A stretch of DNA of 64,000 bases from positions 1-64,000 of the forward strand of contig NZ_ATUD01000017.1 in NCBI RefSeq assembly GCF_000420025.1, read 5' to 3'. The notes under the pieces are model-generated. The model did no database searches. It was not told the origin of the DNA and saw nothing but the letters and a program-made list of their open reading frames with translations. Origin of the DNA: Patulibacter americanus DSM 16676 (GTDB taxonomy: Bacteria; Actinomycetota; Thermoleophilia; Solirubrobacterales; Solirubrobacteraceae). Below, piece after piece: positions 1 to 7,902 of this stretch (its first letter is position 1; each line of letters begins with the position of its first letter). Position numbers and translations under genes: made by a program.

Positions 1-99
1 GAGCCGTGGCCGGCGGTCGCGGACGGCGTACCGCAGGACGTGCGGCGCGGCGAACCGCAACGGCGGGGCGGCCACTGCGCCCTGCCGGCCGCGGCTCCC

Positions 100-105
100 T
101 AGAAT
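100..105 (+). promoter_or_regulatory. -10 box of fur-type gene, leaderless
   Basis: TAGAAT lies 8 nt before the ATG at 114 and no ribosome binding site intervenes. It is the first instance of the TANNNT-to-start spacing seen repeatedly in this window, and it supports the start at 114 over any upstream in-frame start. Confidence 0.5.
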
Positions 106-113
106 TCCCGTGT

Positions 114-548
114 ATGTCGCCCGTCGCCCCCGCCGAAGTGGACGCCCGTCTGGTCGCGCGCCTTCGCGGTGCGGGCCTGCGGGTCACGCCTCAGCGCCTG
201 GCGCTGCACCGCCTGGTCGCCGGGAGCCCGCGCCACGTGACGGCCGAGGCGCTGCTGCGCGAGGCGGCGACCGAGCTTCCCGGCCTGGCGCTGCCCACGG
301 TCTACTCGACGCTCGAGCTGTTCGCGGAGCTGGGCGTCGTGCGTCGCGTCGCCGCCCCCGGCGCCGCACGGTACGACACCGATCCGTCCCCGCACGACCA
401 CTTCACGTGCGTCCGCTGCGGGCAGCTGTACGACCTCGACACGAGCGCCGGCCGCGCGGCCGCCCGCCGTGCCGCGGAGTCCGCCGGGCACCAGGTCGAG
501 GCCGCGACGGTCGTCGTGACCGGCCTCTGCGTCTCCTGTCTCGGCTGA
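114..548 (+). CDS. Fur family metalloregulator (PerR/Fur type)
   Basis: A 144-residue cytoplasmic DNA-binding repressor of the Fur superfamily, which senses metal or peroxide and controls iron uptake or oxidative-stress genes. The N-terminal winged helix contains RVTPQRLALHRLV and LPTVYSTLELFAELGVV, the usual Fur recognition region. It is followed by the metal-site segment PSPHDHFTC and two zinc-type Cys pairs, CVRC and CVSC, the latter at the very C-terminus. Length is normal for the family. The ATG at 114 is chosen because it begins the conserved domain and has a -10 box 8 nt upstream. The longer in-frame extension is Arg/Ala-rich and not family-like. Nothing in the sequence decides between PerR, Fur and Zur, and its target genes are not visible here because the upstream gene lies outside the window. 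Confidence 0.88.
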   Translation: MSPVAPAEVDARLVARLRGAGLRVTPQRLALHRLVAGSPRHVTAEALLREAATELPGLALPTVYSTLELFAELGVVRRVAAPGAARYDTDPSPHDHFTCVRCGQLYDLDTSAGRAAARRAAESAGHQVEAATVVVTGLCVSCLG

Positions 549-558
549 GCCGCGCGGC

Positions 559-607
559 GTCCGTGTAGTCGTCGACCACCTCCACGGTGGCAAACGACGA
601 CACGGAC
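559..607 (+). terminator. Strong hairpin after the fur-type gene
   Basis: GTCCGTGT (559-566) pairs with ACACGGAC (600-607), CGTCG (570-574) with CGACG (595-599), and CCACC (576-580) with GGTGG (586-590), giving one long hairpin 10 nt after the stop codon. No U-run follows, so intrinsic termination is only probable. Confidence 0.45.
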
Positions 608-746
608 GCTCGCGCCGGTCGCCCCCGAATCGGGCGTTCGGCCCCCGTCGGTCCTGGGGGACGCCGTGCCCGCACCCCGCGCGGCCCGGCACGCTGATCC
701 CCCCGGCGCCGCCCGCCCTCCGGGGCGCAGTCGTAGGATCGATGGC

Positions 747-1904
747 ATGTCCGTTCCGACCGCCGGCCTCTACGACATCCCGGAGGAGTTCGCCGAGTTC
801 CGCGACCTCGTCCGGCAGATCGCGCAGGAGCGGATCGCTCCGCGGGCGGCCGAGATCGACGCCACGGGCGAGTACCCGTGGGACGTCCGCAAGCTCCTGT
901 CGGAGCAGGACATCATGGGCCTCGCGGTGCCGGAGGAGTACGGCGGCGCGCACATGGGGACGCTCATGCTGCAGATGGCGGTGGAGGAGATCGCGAAGGT
1001 CGACGCGTCCTCCGCGCTCATGCTGATGGTGCAGGAGCTCGGCTCGCTACCGATCCGCCTGTTCGGCTCGGAGGAGCTCAAGGGGCGGTTCCTGCCGAAG
1101 ATCGCCACGGGCGAGTGGTCTCCCGCCTTCGCGCTGTCGGAGCCCGAGGCCGGCTCGGACCCCTCCGCGATGAAGACCCACGCCGTCCTCGACGGCGACG
1201 AATGGGTCATCAACGGCGGAAAGAACTGGATCACGAACACGTCGATCGCCGACTTCTACGTCGTCTTCGCCAAGACGGACATCGCCGCCGGGCGCGTCAC
1301 CGCGTTCGTCGTGGAGAAGGACCGGCCCGGCCTCTCCTGGGGTCCGCTGGAGCACAAGCTCGGCATCAAGGGCTCGCCCACGGGCTCCCCGACGTTCGAC
1401 GACGTCCGCGTGCCGCAGGCCAACGTCGTCGGCGAGGTCGGCCGCGGGATGCGTGTCGCGCTCGGCACCCTCGAGCGCACGCGGCTCGGTGCGGCGGCCC
1501 AGGCCGTCGGGATCGCCCAGGGCGCCATCGACTACGCCCGCGACTACGCGAAGGGCCGGATCGCGTTCGGGCAGCCGATCGCGACGTTCCAGGGCCTGCA
1601 GTGGAAGCTCGCCGACGCCGAGACCCGAACGGCCGCGGCCCGCGAGCTGCTCTACAAGGCCTGCGCGATGGCCGACCGCGACCCCAAGCCGGAGGACCTC
1701 GGCAAGTGGACGTCGATGGCCAAGCTGTTCGCGTCCGACACCGCGATGGACGTCACCGTCGACATGCTCCAGATCCTCGGCGGCTACGGCTACGTGAAGG
1801 ACTACCCCATGGAGCGGTTCATGCGCGACGCGAAGATCACCCAGATCTACGAGGGCGCGAACGAGATCCAGCGCATGATCGTCTCGCGCTCCATGCTCCG
1901 ATAG
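747..1904 (+). CDS. Acyl-CoA dehydrogenase
   Basis: A 385-residue FAD-dependent acyl-CoA dehydrogenase that introduces the alpha-beta double bond into an acyl-CoA and passes electrons to ETF; it acts in fatty-acid or branched-chain amino-acid degradation. It has the full family architecture: N-terminal helical domain (EEFAEFRDLVRQIAQERIAP), the middle beta domain with FALSEPEAGSDPSAMKT and WITN, and the C-terminal helical domain ending in QILGGYGYVKDYPMERFMRDAKI and IYEGANEIQR, whose Glu sits at the catalytic-base position of short-chain and related enzymes. The ATG at 747 follows a TAGGAT box by 7 nt and matches the usual family N-terminus. Substrate chain length cannot be told from sequence. 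The thiolase downstream at 2775 suggests a shared beta-oxidation role. Confidence 0.95.
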   Translation: MSVPTAGLYDIPEEFAEFRDLVRQIAQERIAPRAAEIDATGEYPWDVRKLLSEQDIMGLAVPEEYGGAHMGTLMLQMAVEEIAKVDASSALMLMVQELGSLPIRLFGSEELKGRFLPKIATGEWSPAFALSEPEAGSDPSAMKTHAVLDGDEWVINGGKNWITNTSIADFYVVFAKTDIAAGRVTAFVVEKDRPGLSWGPLEHKLGIKGSPTGSPTFDDVRVPQANVVGEVGRGMRVALGTLERTRLGAAAQAVGIAQGAIDYARDYAKGRIAFGQPIATFQGLQWKLADAETRTAAARELLYKACAMADRDPKPEDLGKWTSMAKLFASDTAMDVTVDMLQILGGYGYVKDYPMERFMRDAKITQIYEGANEIQRMIVSRSMLR

Positions 1905-1948
1905 CCCGTCCTGGCCTGCCGGTCGCGGCGGTCGCGTACGCTGGGCGC

Positions 1949-2575
1949 ATGACCAGTCGCACGCCGATCGTCGTGGCGCTCGCCGGGATCTGCCTGGCCT
2001 CGACGCTCGGGTACCTCCTCGTCGGAGACTGGGTCGGCGACAGCACGGTCCGGGTGATCCAGCAGCTCGGCGTCATCGGCACCGTGCTCGGCGTGATCCT
2101 CGGCGTTCTGGCGCTCATCGTGAGCAAGCTCTCGGACTACCAGGAGCCCGCGTCGGACGACGACTTCGAGCGCGTCGTGGCCCGCTCGGAGTTCCTGGCC
2201 GAGCAGGGCTTGGCCGTCGACCCGGACGAGGGTGAGTTCCTCGCCCGCGACCCGTTCGACGACCACGACTTCGAGAAGCTCGTCCGCGACGCCCTCGACG
2301 ACCTCCCGGACCTGCTGCTGGGCGTGCTCGACACGAACGTCGCCGTCGTCATCTCCGACCTCGGCCGCCGGCACGGCGCCTACGGCCTGTACATGGGCGA
2401 CGGCGCCACGCGTGACGACCACTCCGACCGGATCATGATCTTCCGCGACACCCTGCGGCGCGACTTCGGGCACGACCCGGACCTGCTGCGCGAGCAGGTC
2501 ACGATCACCGTCCGCCACGAGCTCGCCCACCACGTGGGCTTCGACGAGCTCGGCGTGCGCGACCTCGGGCTGTAG
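1949..2575 (+). CDS. Membrane-anchored minimal zinc metallopeptidase (zincin_1 type)
   Basis: A 208-residue protein whose C-terminal part (about 95-208) looks like the small PF06262-type zincins. It ends with the zinc motif HELAHHVGFDE, two His and a catalytic Glu. Members are normally soluble proteins of 110-140 residues. This one carries an extra N-terminal part with two hydrophobic segments (about 7-25 and 40-60) and an acidic linker, which would anchor the catalytic domain to the membrane, most likely on the cytoplasmic side. The ATG at 1949 has TACGCT 6 nt upstream. The substrate is unknown for the family. It stands alone between acyl-CoA dehydrogenase and thiolase genes with no obvious functional link. 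Confidence 0.8.
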   Translation: MTSRTPIVVALAGICLASTLGYLLVGDWVGDSTVRVIQQLGVIGTVLGVILGVLALIVSKLSDYQEPASDDDFERVVARSEFLAEQGLAVDPDEGEFLARDPFDDHDFEKLVRDALDDLPDLLLGVLDTNVAVVISDLGRRHGAYGLYMGDGATRDDHSDRIMIFRDTLRRDFGHDPDLLREQVTITVRHELAHHVGFDELGVRDLGL

Positions 2576-2605
2576 GCCGCCGGGCGGCGCGGGGCAACAC
2601 CGTCC

Positions 2606-2635
2606 GCCCTGCCGTCGTCGGCCCTGCCGTCGTCC
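2606..2635 (+). repeat. Two-copy 15-bp tandem repeat
   Basis: GCCCTGCCGTCGTCG (2606-2620) is followed directly by GCCCTGCCGTCGTCC (2621-2635), 14 of 15 identical, in the non-coding gap before the thiolase promoter. No function is evident. Confidence 0.6.
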
Positions 2636-2710
2636 TCCACGCAGGGCAGCGAACGGACCCCTTCCGCGGCGGCCTGCCGCGGGTCCGCGCCGGACGGCCG
2701 TGGCGAATTC

Positions 2711-2742
2711 ATTGACTGACCAGTCAATCTAGTGGGTAACAT
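2711..2742 (+). promoter_or_regulatory. Thiolase promoter with overlapping TetR-type palindromic operator
   Basis: ATTGACTG-AC-CAGTCAAT (2711-2728) is a perfect inverted repeat with 8-bp arms and a 2-bp centre. It overlaps a -35 TTGACT (2712-2717), with a possible -10 TAACAT (2737-2742) 19 bp downstream. The geometry is that of a TetR-family repressor site blocking RNA polymerase. Fatty-acid-responsive TetR repressors are a reasonable guess given the thiolase, but no regulator gene adjoins it. Confidence 0.7.
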
Positions 2743-2774
2743 GCGACACGACCGCACCACCCCGAGGAGTCGCC

Positions 2775-3929
2775 GTGTCTTCCGAAGTCGTCATCGTCGA
2801 TGCTGTCCGCACCCCGATCGGCCGCGCCGTCAAGGGCTCGCTGAAGGACGTCCGGGCGGACGACCTCGCCGCCCTGCCGATCAAGGCGCTCATGGAGCGC
2901 AACCCCGGCGTCGACTGGTCCGAGACCGTCGACGTCCTGATGGGTGCCGCGTCGGGCGAGGGCGAGCAGAGCTACAACATCGCCCGCAACGCCGCGCTCC
3001 TGGCAGGCCTGCCCTTCGAGGTCCCGGGCGTCACGACCAACCGCTTCTGCGCGTCCTCGCTGCACACGATCCGCACGGCGTTCCACGCCATCGCCGCGGG
3101 CGAGGGCGACCAGTACATCGCCGCCGGCGTCGAGGCCGTCTCCCGCACCGTCCAGGGCGGCCAGTGGGAGTTCCACCCGCAGCTCAACGGCTCGGAGGGC
3201 TCGATCTGCAACGTCTACCTGCCGATGGGCCTCACCGCCGAGAACGTCGCGAAGGAGTGGGGGGTCTCCCGCGAGGCGCAGGACGAGTGGGCCGCCACGT
3301 CGCAGCAGCGCGCCGTCGCGGCCCAGGAGTCGGGCCACTTCGACAAGGAGATCGTCCCCGTCACGCTCGCCGACGGCACCGTCGTGTCGAAGGACGACGG
3401 CCCGCGCCCCGGCACCACCGTCGAGAAGCTCGCGCAGCTCAAGCCCGTCTTCGACCCGGAGAACGGCACGGTCACCGCCGGCAACGCCTGCCCGCTCAAC
3501 GACGGCGGCGCCGCCACGCTGATCATGAGCGCCACGAAGGCGGAGAAGCTCGGCCTCACGCCGCGCGCCCGCATCATCGCCACCTCCGTCGCGGGCGTCC
3601 GCCCCGAGGTCATGGGCGTCGGCCCGATCCCCGCGATCCAGAAGCTCCTGGCCGCCACGGGCAAGACGATCGAGGACATCGACATCGTCGAGATCAACGA
3701 GGCCTTCGCCGCCCAGATCGTCCCCTGCAAGCAGGAGCTCGGCATCGCGGACGAGCAGCTCAACCCCTTCGGCGGCGCGATCGCCCTCGGCCACCCGTTC
3801 GGCATGACCGGCGCGCGCATCATGACGACGCTCATCAACGGCCTCGAGGCCAAGAACGGCCGCTACGGCATCGAGTCGATGTGCGTGGCCGGCGGCATGG
3901 GCATGGCCGCGCTCATCGAGCGAATCTGA
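2775..3929 (+). CDS. fadA: 3-ketoacyl-CoA / acetyl-CoA C-acyltransferase (thiolase)
   Basis: A 384-residue cytoplasmic thiolase that cleaves 3-ketoacyl-CoA with CoA to acetyl-CoA and a shortened acyl-CoA, the last step of beta-oxidation. Landmarks: the nucleophilic Cys92 in RFCASSLHT, NEAFAAQ, the GGAIALGHPFGMTGAR block with catalytic His340, and the second Cys370 in CVAGGMGMAAL. The length is usual for the degradative class. The start is GTG at 2775, supported by GAGGAG (2764-2769) 5 nt upstream; the conserved N-terminus SSEVVIVDAVRTPIGR begins here. Expression probably depends on the palindromic operator at 2711-2728. No fadB-like partner follows, so it acts with proteins encoded elsewhere. 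Degradative rather than biosynthetic use is inferred. Confidence 0.93.
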   Translation: MSSEVVIVDAVRTPIGRAVKGSLKDVRADDLAALPIKALMERNPGVDWSETVDVLMGAASGEGEQSYNIARNAALLAGLPFEVPGVTTNRFCASSLHTIRTAFHAIAAGEGDQYIAAGVEAVSRTVQGGQWEFHPQLNGSEGSICNVYLPMGLTAENVAKEWGVSREAQDEWAATSQQRAVAAQESGHFDKEIVPVTLADGTVVSKDDGPRPGTTVEKLAQLKPVFDPENGTVTAGNACPLNDGGAATLIMSATKAEKLGLTPRARIIATSVAGVRPEVMGVGPIPAIQKLLAATGKTIEDIDIVEINEAFAAQIVPCKQELGIADEQLNPFGGAIALGHPFGMTGARIMTTLINGLEAKNGRYGIESMCVAGGMGMAALIERI

Positions 3930-4172
3930 GGCTGGGGTCGGGCGCCGGCAGTGGTCGTCGGCCGGCGCTGCGTCCGGGGTTCGCCGGATCGCTCCCACCC
4001 CCGTCCGCCATCCGCGCCCGACCGGGGCGCGGCGGGTGGCGACGAGGCTCAGTCGTCGGGCGTACGCCGGTCGACCGCGACCGCCGCACTGTCTGCGCGT
4101 GGCGGTGCCGCATCGGCCCTGGCGGGACGCCGGCCGCATCCGGTGGTCGGTCCGCGGCGTTGGAAGGGGCAG

Positions 4173-4811
4173 ATGACCCTTCGTTCCCTGGGCCGCCCGC
4201 GTGCGGTCGGCCTCGCCCCGTTCCTCGTGGCCGGCGCGCTGCTCGCCGGCTGTGGCTCCGACGCGCCGTCGGGCGAGTCCGCCTCGGTGACGGCCGCCCC
4301 GCCGGCGACCACCGCGCCGACGGCCCCGGAGACAGCGCCTCCCGGGCCCGGGGCGATGCCGCCTGGGCACGGGCCCCGCGGTGGGCTCCCGGCGCTCGAG
4401 CAGGTGCCGCGGCGGGCCGAGGGGGCCGCCGATCCGGCCGCGCGTCGGGTCGCCGAGGAGTGGTTCGCGCGGGTGCGGCGCGGCGACGACGTCGGCGCGG
4501 CGGCGCTCATGGCCGACGGGACCCGGTACGTCAACGGCGCCATCCTCGTGCTGCGCAACCGCACCGCCCGGGTCGCCGCCGCCGCCGGCCTGCCCTGCGG
4601 GGCGCTGCCGATCGAGATCGGCGGCGCGGCCGGCGGCTACGTCGTCCTCAGCATGCGCCTGACGGCGAAGGCGGGCGCCGGGTCGTGCGACGGCGAGGGC
4701 TCCGCCGTGTCCGTCGCCATCCACGTGAAGACCGGGGACGGGCCCGCGCGCATCGACGACTGGGTGCGCGTCGACCCCGGCAGTGCGCCCGACCCGGGCA
4801 CTCCGGTCTAG
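4173..4811 (+). CDS. Putative lipoprotein of unknown function
   Basis: A 212-residue exported lipoprotein. It has a positively charged N-terminus, a hydrophobic stretch and the lipobox LLAGC, predicting cleavage and lipidation at the Cys near residue 28. A Thr/Ala/Pro-rich spacer follows, then a folded region (about 90-200). Pieces such as RVAEEWFARVRRGDDVGAAALMADGTRYVNGA resemble the SnoaL/NTF2-like accessory domains found on actinobacterial lipoproteins, but the match is weak. The ATG at 4173 is preceded by GGAAGGGG (4162-4169). In-frame sequence upstream of it lacks a signal peptide and is not used. It has no operon partner and I assign no function. Confidence 0.75.
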   Translation: MTLRSLGRPRAVGLAPFLVAGALLAGCGSDAPSGESASVTAAPPATTAPTAPETAPPGPGAMPPGHGPRGGLPALEQVPRRAEGAADPAARRVAEEWFARVRRGDDVGAAALMADGTRYVNGAILVLRNRTARVAAAAGLPCGALPIEIGGAAGGYVVLSMRLTAKAGAGSCDGEGSAVSVAIHVKTGDGPARIDDWVRVDPGSAPDPGTPV

Positions 4812-4900
4812 GGCGCGGAGCGTCCGGCCGACGGCGGTCACGTCCCGCCGTCCGGCGGGTCCGTCGTACGGCGTCCTCCCCGGCCCGCCGCACGCGACCG

Positions 4901-4906
4901 TAGGCT
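4901..4906 (+). promoter_or_regulatory. -10 box of phosphofructokinase gene, leaderless
   Basis: TAGGCT ends 6 nt before the ATG at 4913, with no ribosome binding site between, matching the leaderless pattern of neighbouring single genes. Confidence 0.45.
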
Positions 4907-4912
4907 CGCCCC

Positions 4913-5947
4913 ATGCGCGTAGGGATCCTGACCGCCGGCGGCGACTGCCCGGGACTGAATGCGGTGATCCGCGCCGCGGGCCGCAAGCTGCTCCGCGAGG
5001 GGCACGAGCCCGTCGGGCTGCTGCGCGGCTACCGCGGCCTGGCCCACCAGGAGCACCGCTCGCTCGACCACGAGGCGCTCTCCGGCCTGCTGCCGATGGG
5101 CGGCACGATCCTGTCGACGTCGAGCTACGACCCGTTCCGCCACGACGACGGCCCGGCGCTCGTCCGCGCCGCGATGGAGCGCTGCGACGTCGACGCGGTC
5201 ATCGCCATCGGCGGCGAGCACACCATGGAGATCACCCGCGAGCTCCACGCCCAGCTCGGCCTGCCCGTCGTCGGGGTGCCGAAGACGATCGACAACGACA
5301 TCGTCGGCACGGACCGCACGTTCGGCTTCGACACCGCCGTCCACGTCGCGACGGAGGCGATCGACCGGTTGCACTCGACGGCGCAGAGCCACGACCGCGT
5401 GATGGTCGTCGAGGTCATGGGCCGCAACGCCGGCTGGATCGCGGTGACGGCGGGGATCGCCGGCGGCGCCGACGGCATCCTCGTGCCCGAGGTCGACATC
5501 CCGGTGGAGCAGATCGCCTCCACCATCCGCCAGCGCCACGACCGCGGCAAGGATTTCTCGATCATCGTCGTCTCGGAGGGCGCGCGGCTGGCGTTCGAGG
5601 ACGGGTCGAGCAAGAAGGTCCGCGCGAACGAGACCACCGACGAGTACGGCTACGAGCGCCTCGGCGGGATCGGGGCGGCGCTGGCGCAGGAGCTCGAGGC
5701 CGCGACGGGCTACGAGACCCGCGTCGTCGTCCTCGGCCACATCCAACGCGGCGGCACCCCGACCGCCACGGACCGCGTGCTGGCCACCCGCTACGGCGTC
5801 GCGGCCGCCGAGGCCGTCATGGCCGAGCACTACGGCACCATGGTCGCCCTGCGCGGCAGCGAGATCGTGCCGATCCCGCTCGCCGAGGTCGTCGGCGTCA
5901 AGGGCGTCGACCTGCGCCTGCTCGAGCTCGCGACGACGTTCTTCTAG
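4913..5947 (+). CDS. pfkA: 6-phosphofructokinase (PPi-type or mixed-specificity residues)
   Basis: A 344-residue cytoplasmic phosphofructokinase converting fructose 6-phosphate to fructose 1,6-bisphosphate in glycolysis. The phosphate-binding start GILTAGGDCPGLNAVIR, the catalytic TIDNDIVGTDRTFGFDTAV and the substrate-binding EVMGRNAGWIA and GHIQRGGTPTATDR are all present. Two discriminating sites differ from ATP-dependent enzymes. The E. coli GGDGS loop is GGEHT here (His103 where ATP enzymes have Gly), and the segment before TIDND is PKTIDND with Lys124, the residue typical of pyrophosphate-dependent enzymes. It may therefore use PPi or both donors. The ATG at 4913 is fixed by the -10 box and by the glycine-rich N-terminus. 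GlpX, the opposing phosphatase, is encoded at 18720-19709. Confidence 0.93.
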   Translation: MRVGILTAGGDCPGLNAVIRAAGRKLLREGHEPVGLLRGYRGLAHQEHRSLDHEALSGLLPMGGTILSTSSYDPFRHDDGPALVRAAMERCDVDAVIAIGGEHTMEITRELHAQLGLPVVGVPKTIDNDIVGTDRTFGFDTAVHVATEAIDRLHSTAQSHDRVMVVEVMGRNAGWIAVTAGIAGGADGILVPEVDIPVEQIASTIRQRHDRGKDFSIIVVSEGARLAFEDGSSKKVRANETTDEYGYERLGGIGAALAQELEAATGYETRVVVLGHIQRGGTPTATDRVLATRYGVAAAEAVMAEHYGTMVALRGSEIVPIPLAEVVGVKGVDLRLLELATTFF

Positions 5948-5961
5948 GCCGGACGCCGTCC

Positions 5962-5998
5962 GGGCGGCACGGGCGCCGGGGCGCGGCTTGTGCCGCCC
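5962..5998 (+). terminator. Terminator-like hairpin after pfkA
   Basis: GGGCGGCAC (5962-5970) and GTGCCGCCC (5990-5998) form a perfect 9-bp stem 14 nt after the pfkA stop, around an inner GC-rich segment. No clear U-run follows. Confidence 0.5.
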
Positions 5999-6079
5999 CC
6001 GGATGCGCCACAGGATCGCCCGGCTCCGGGGAGCGACGACCAGGGCCCCGCGCCGGACCACCTGCGACGATCCGCCGCG

Positions 6080-7186
6080 ATGCGGATCGTCACCGTCGTG
6101 GGCAACCGCCCCCAGTTCGTCAAGGCCGCCGCGGTCTCGCGCCGCCTGCGGGAGCACCACGACGAGGTGCTGATCCACACGGGGCAGCACCACGACGACG
6201 CGCTCTCGGCCGTCTTCTTCCGCGAGCTCGACCTGCCGGCGCCCGACCACGAGCTGCGGCTCGGCGGGGGGACGAACCTCGCCCAGACCTCGCGCATGCT
6301 CGTCGAGCTCGAAGGGCTGCTGCGGGGCGCGCTGGACGACGGTCCCGTCGACGGGGTGCTCGTCTACGGCGACACGAACACCACCCTGGCCGCCGCGCTC
6401 GTCGCCGCCGACCTCGGGGTGCCGATCGCGCACGTCGAGGCCGGCATGCGCTCCTTCGACCGCCGGATGCCGGAGGAGCGCAACCGCGTCGTCACCGACC
6501 ACCTCGCGCAGCTCCTGCTCGTCCCGACCGCCACTGCGGAGCGCAACCTCGAGCGCGAGGGTCTGGGGGAGCGGGTCGTCGACGTCGGTGACGTGATGAC
6601 GGACGTGACGCTGCTCGTGCACCCGAAGGCCCGGGAACGCGCGGGGGAGTGGCTCGCCGCGCGGGACCTGCGGCCCGGCGGCTACGTGCTGGCGACCGCC
6701 CACCGCGCCGGCAACGTCGACGACCCGGACCGCCTGGCCGCGCTGGTCGACGTGCTGCTGGCGGTGGCCGCGCCGGAGCGCCCGCTCGTCCTGCCGCTGC
6801 ACCCGCGCACCGCGGCCCGGTTGACCGAGCACGGCCTGGACGAGCGCCTGCGCGGCGCCCCGGGCGTGCGGCTCGTCGAGCCGGCGGGCCCGCTGGACTT
6901 CGCCACCCTGCTCGTCGGCGCGGAGTCGGTGCTGACCGACTCGGGCGGCGTGCAGAAGGAGGCCTACCTCGCGGGGATCCGCTGCGTGACGTTGCGCGAC
7001 ACGACGGAGTGGGGCGAGACCGTCCAGACGGGCTGGAACGCCCTCGTGGACCTCGACGCCGAGGCCGCGGTGGCCGCGCTCGCGGTGCCGGTGCCGCGCG
7101 AGCACCCCGACGTCTTCGGCGACGGCCGCGCGGGCGAGCGGGTCGTGCAGGCCCTGGAGCGCGGGCTGGCTGCGCCCCCGCGCTGA
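6080..7186 (+). CDS. wecB: UDP-N-acetylglucosamine 2-epimerase (non-hydrolysing)
   Basis: A 368-residue cytoplasmic epimerase interconverting UDP-GlcNAc and UDP-ManNAc for cell-wall or surface glycans. Hallmarks in order: VVGNRPQFVKAA at the N-terminus, THTGQH-type HTGQHHD, VYGDTNTTLA, HVEAGMRSFDRRMPEERNR, ATAHRAGNVDD and the C-terminal substrate loop LTDSGGVQKEAYLAGIRCVTLRDTTEW. The full length matches the family. The ATG at 6080 starts directly at the conserved strand MRIVTVVGNRPQF; upstream in-frame sequence is low-complexity and not family-like. It is convergent with the phosphatase gene, 13 nt apart. It stands alone without other glycan genes nearby. Confidence 0.95.
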   Translation: MRIVTVVGNRPQFVKAAAVSRRLREHHDEVLIHTGQHHDDALSAVFFRELDLPAPDHELRLGGGTNLAQTSRMLVELEGLLRGALDDGPVDGVLVYGDTNTTLAAALVAADLGVPIAHVEAGMRSFDRRMPEERNRVVTDHLAQLLLVPTATAERNLEREGLGERVVDVGDVMTDVTLLVHPKARERAGEWLAARDLRPGGYVLATAHRAGNVDDPDRLAALVDVLLAVAAPERPLVLPLHPRTAARLTEHGLDERLRGAPGVRLVEPAGPLDFATLLVGAESVLTDSGGVQKEAYLAGIRCVTLRDTTEWGETVQTGWNALVDLDAEAAVAALAVPVPREHPDVFGDGRAGERVVQALERGLAAPPR

Positions 7187-7199
7187 GGACCCGGCGGCG

Positions 7200-7847
7200 T
7201 CAGCCGCCGACGTTCCAGCGCACGAGCGCCGGGCGCTCGCGCTCCGAGCCCAGCACGGAGTAGGCCGCCGTGCCGAGCACGAGCTGGGCGCCGAAGGCGG
7301 CGGGCTGCTCGAGCCAGCGGGCCGCCAGGATCCGCAGCAGGTGGCCGTGGGCGACGACGAGGACGTCGCCGCCGCCGTGGGCGTCGCCGGCCGCACGGGC
7401 CCGGGCGATCGCGCCGTCGACGCGGGCGCCGACCTCGTCGATCGTCTCCGCGTCCTGCGTGGGGGTGGTCCACGAGTTCCAGCCGGGCTGCTCCTCGCGC
7501 AGCTCGGCGGTCGTGATGCCCTCCGCAACGCCGTAGTCGCGCTCCCGCAGGTCGTCGTCGAGCTCGTAGGGCTCGCCGGGTCGCGCGATCTCCAGGGTCT
7601 CGCGAGCGCGGGACAGGGGGGAGGAGCGGATGGCCACGAACCGCTCGGCGCGCAGGCGGTCGCCGAGCTTGCCCGCCTGCTCCCGTCCGCGGTCGGTCAG
7701 CGGGATGTCGGTGCGGCCCGTGTGCCTGCCGGTGCGCGACCACTCCGTCTCGCCGTGGCGCGCGAGCCACAGCCGCGTCTCGCCCTCGGCGGGCGGCGCC
7801 ATCCCGTCCGGCCCGGCCCGGTGGGCGGACACGCCGTCCGGGGTCAC
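7200..7847 (-). CDS. Histidine phosphatase family protein (phosphoglycerate-mutase-like)
   Basis: A 215-residue protein of the histidine phosphatase superfamily, acting through a phosphohistidine intermediate. The catalytic LARHGETEWS, RSSPLSRARETLEIA, LRERDYGVAEG and the second histidine in VVAHGHLLRILAARWL are all present. The family includes cofactor-dependent phosphoglycerate mutase, sugar and nucleotide phosphatases, and cobalamin-pathway CobC. The length and the RERDYG variant suit a broad phosphatase rather than a mutase, and the substrate is open. Start GTG 7847 is tentative; an ATG at 7802 is also in frame and closer to the domain. It follows pgl by 55 nt on the same strand and may be the last gene of the sugar-phosphate operon. 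Confidence 0.85.
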   Translation of the reverse strand: MTPDGVSAHRAGPDGMAPPAEGETRLWLARHGETEWSRTGRHTGRTDIPLTDRGREQAGKLGDRLRAERFVAIRSSPLSRARETLEIARPGEPYELDDDLRERDYGVAEGITTAELREEQPGWNSWTTPTQDAETIDEVGARVDGAIARARAAGDAHGGGDVLVVAHGHLLRILAARWLEQPAAFGAQLVLGTAAYSVLGSERERPALVRWNVGG

Positions 7848-7902
7848 GACGGGACCGCCGCGCCGCGCGGGCTCACGCTCGGACCCGCCACGTCGTCCGG
7901 GG

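Noticed and set aside
2606..2635. 15-bp tandem duplication as a regulatory element of the thiolase gene
   Set aside because: It lies about 80 bp above the operator, is only two copies, and nothing links it to regulation; kept as a simple repeat.
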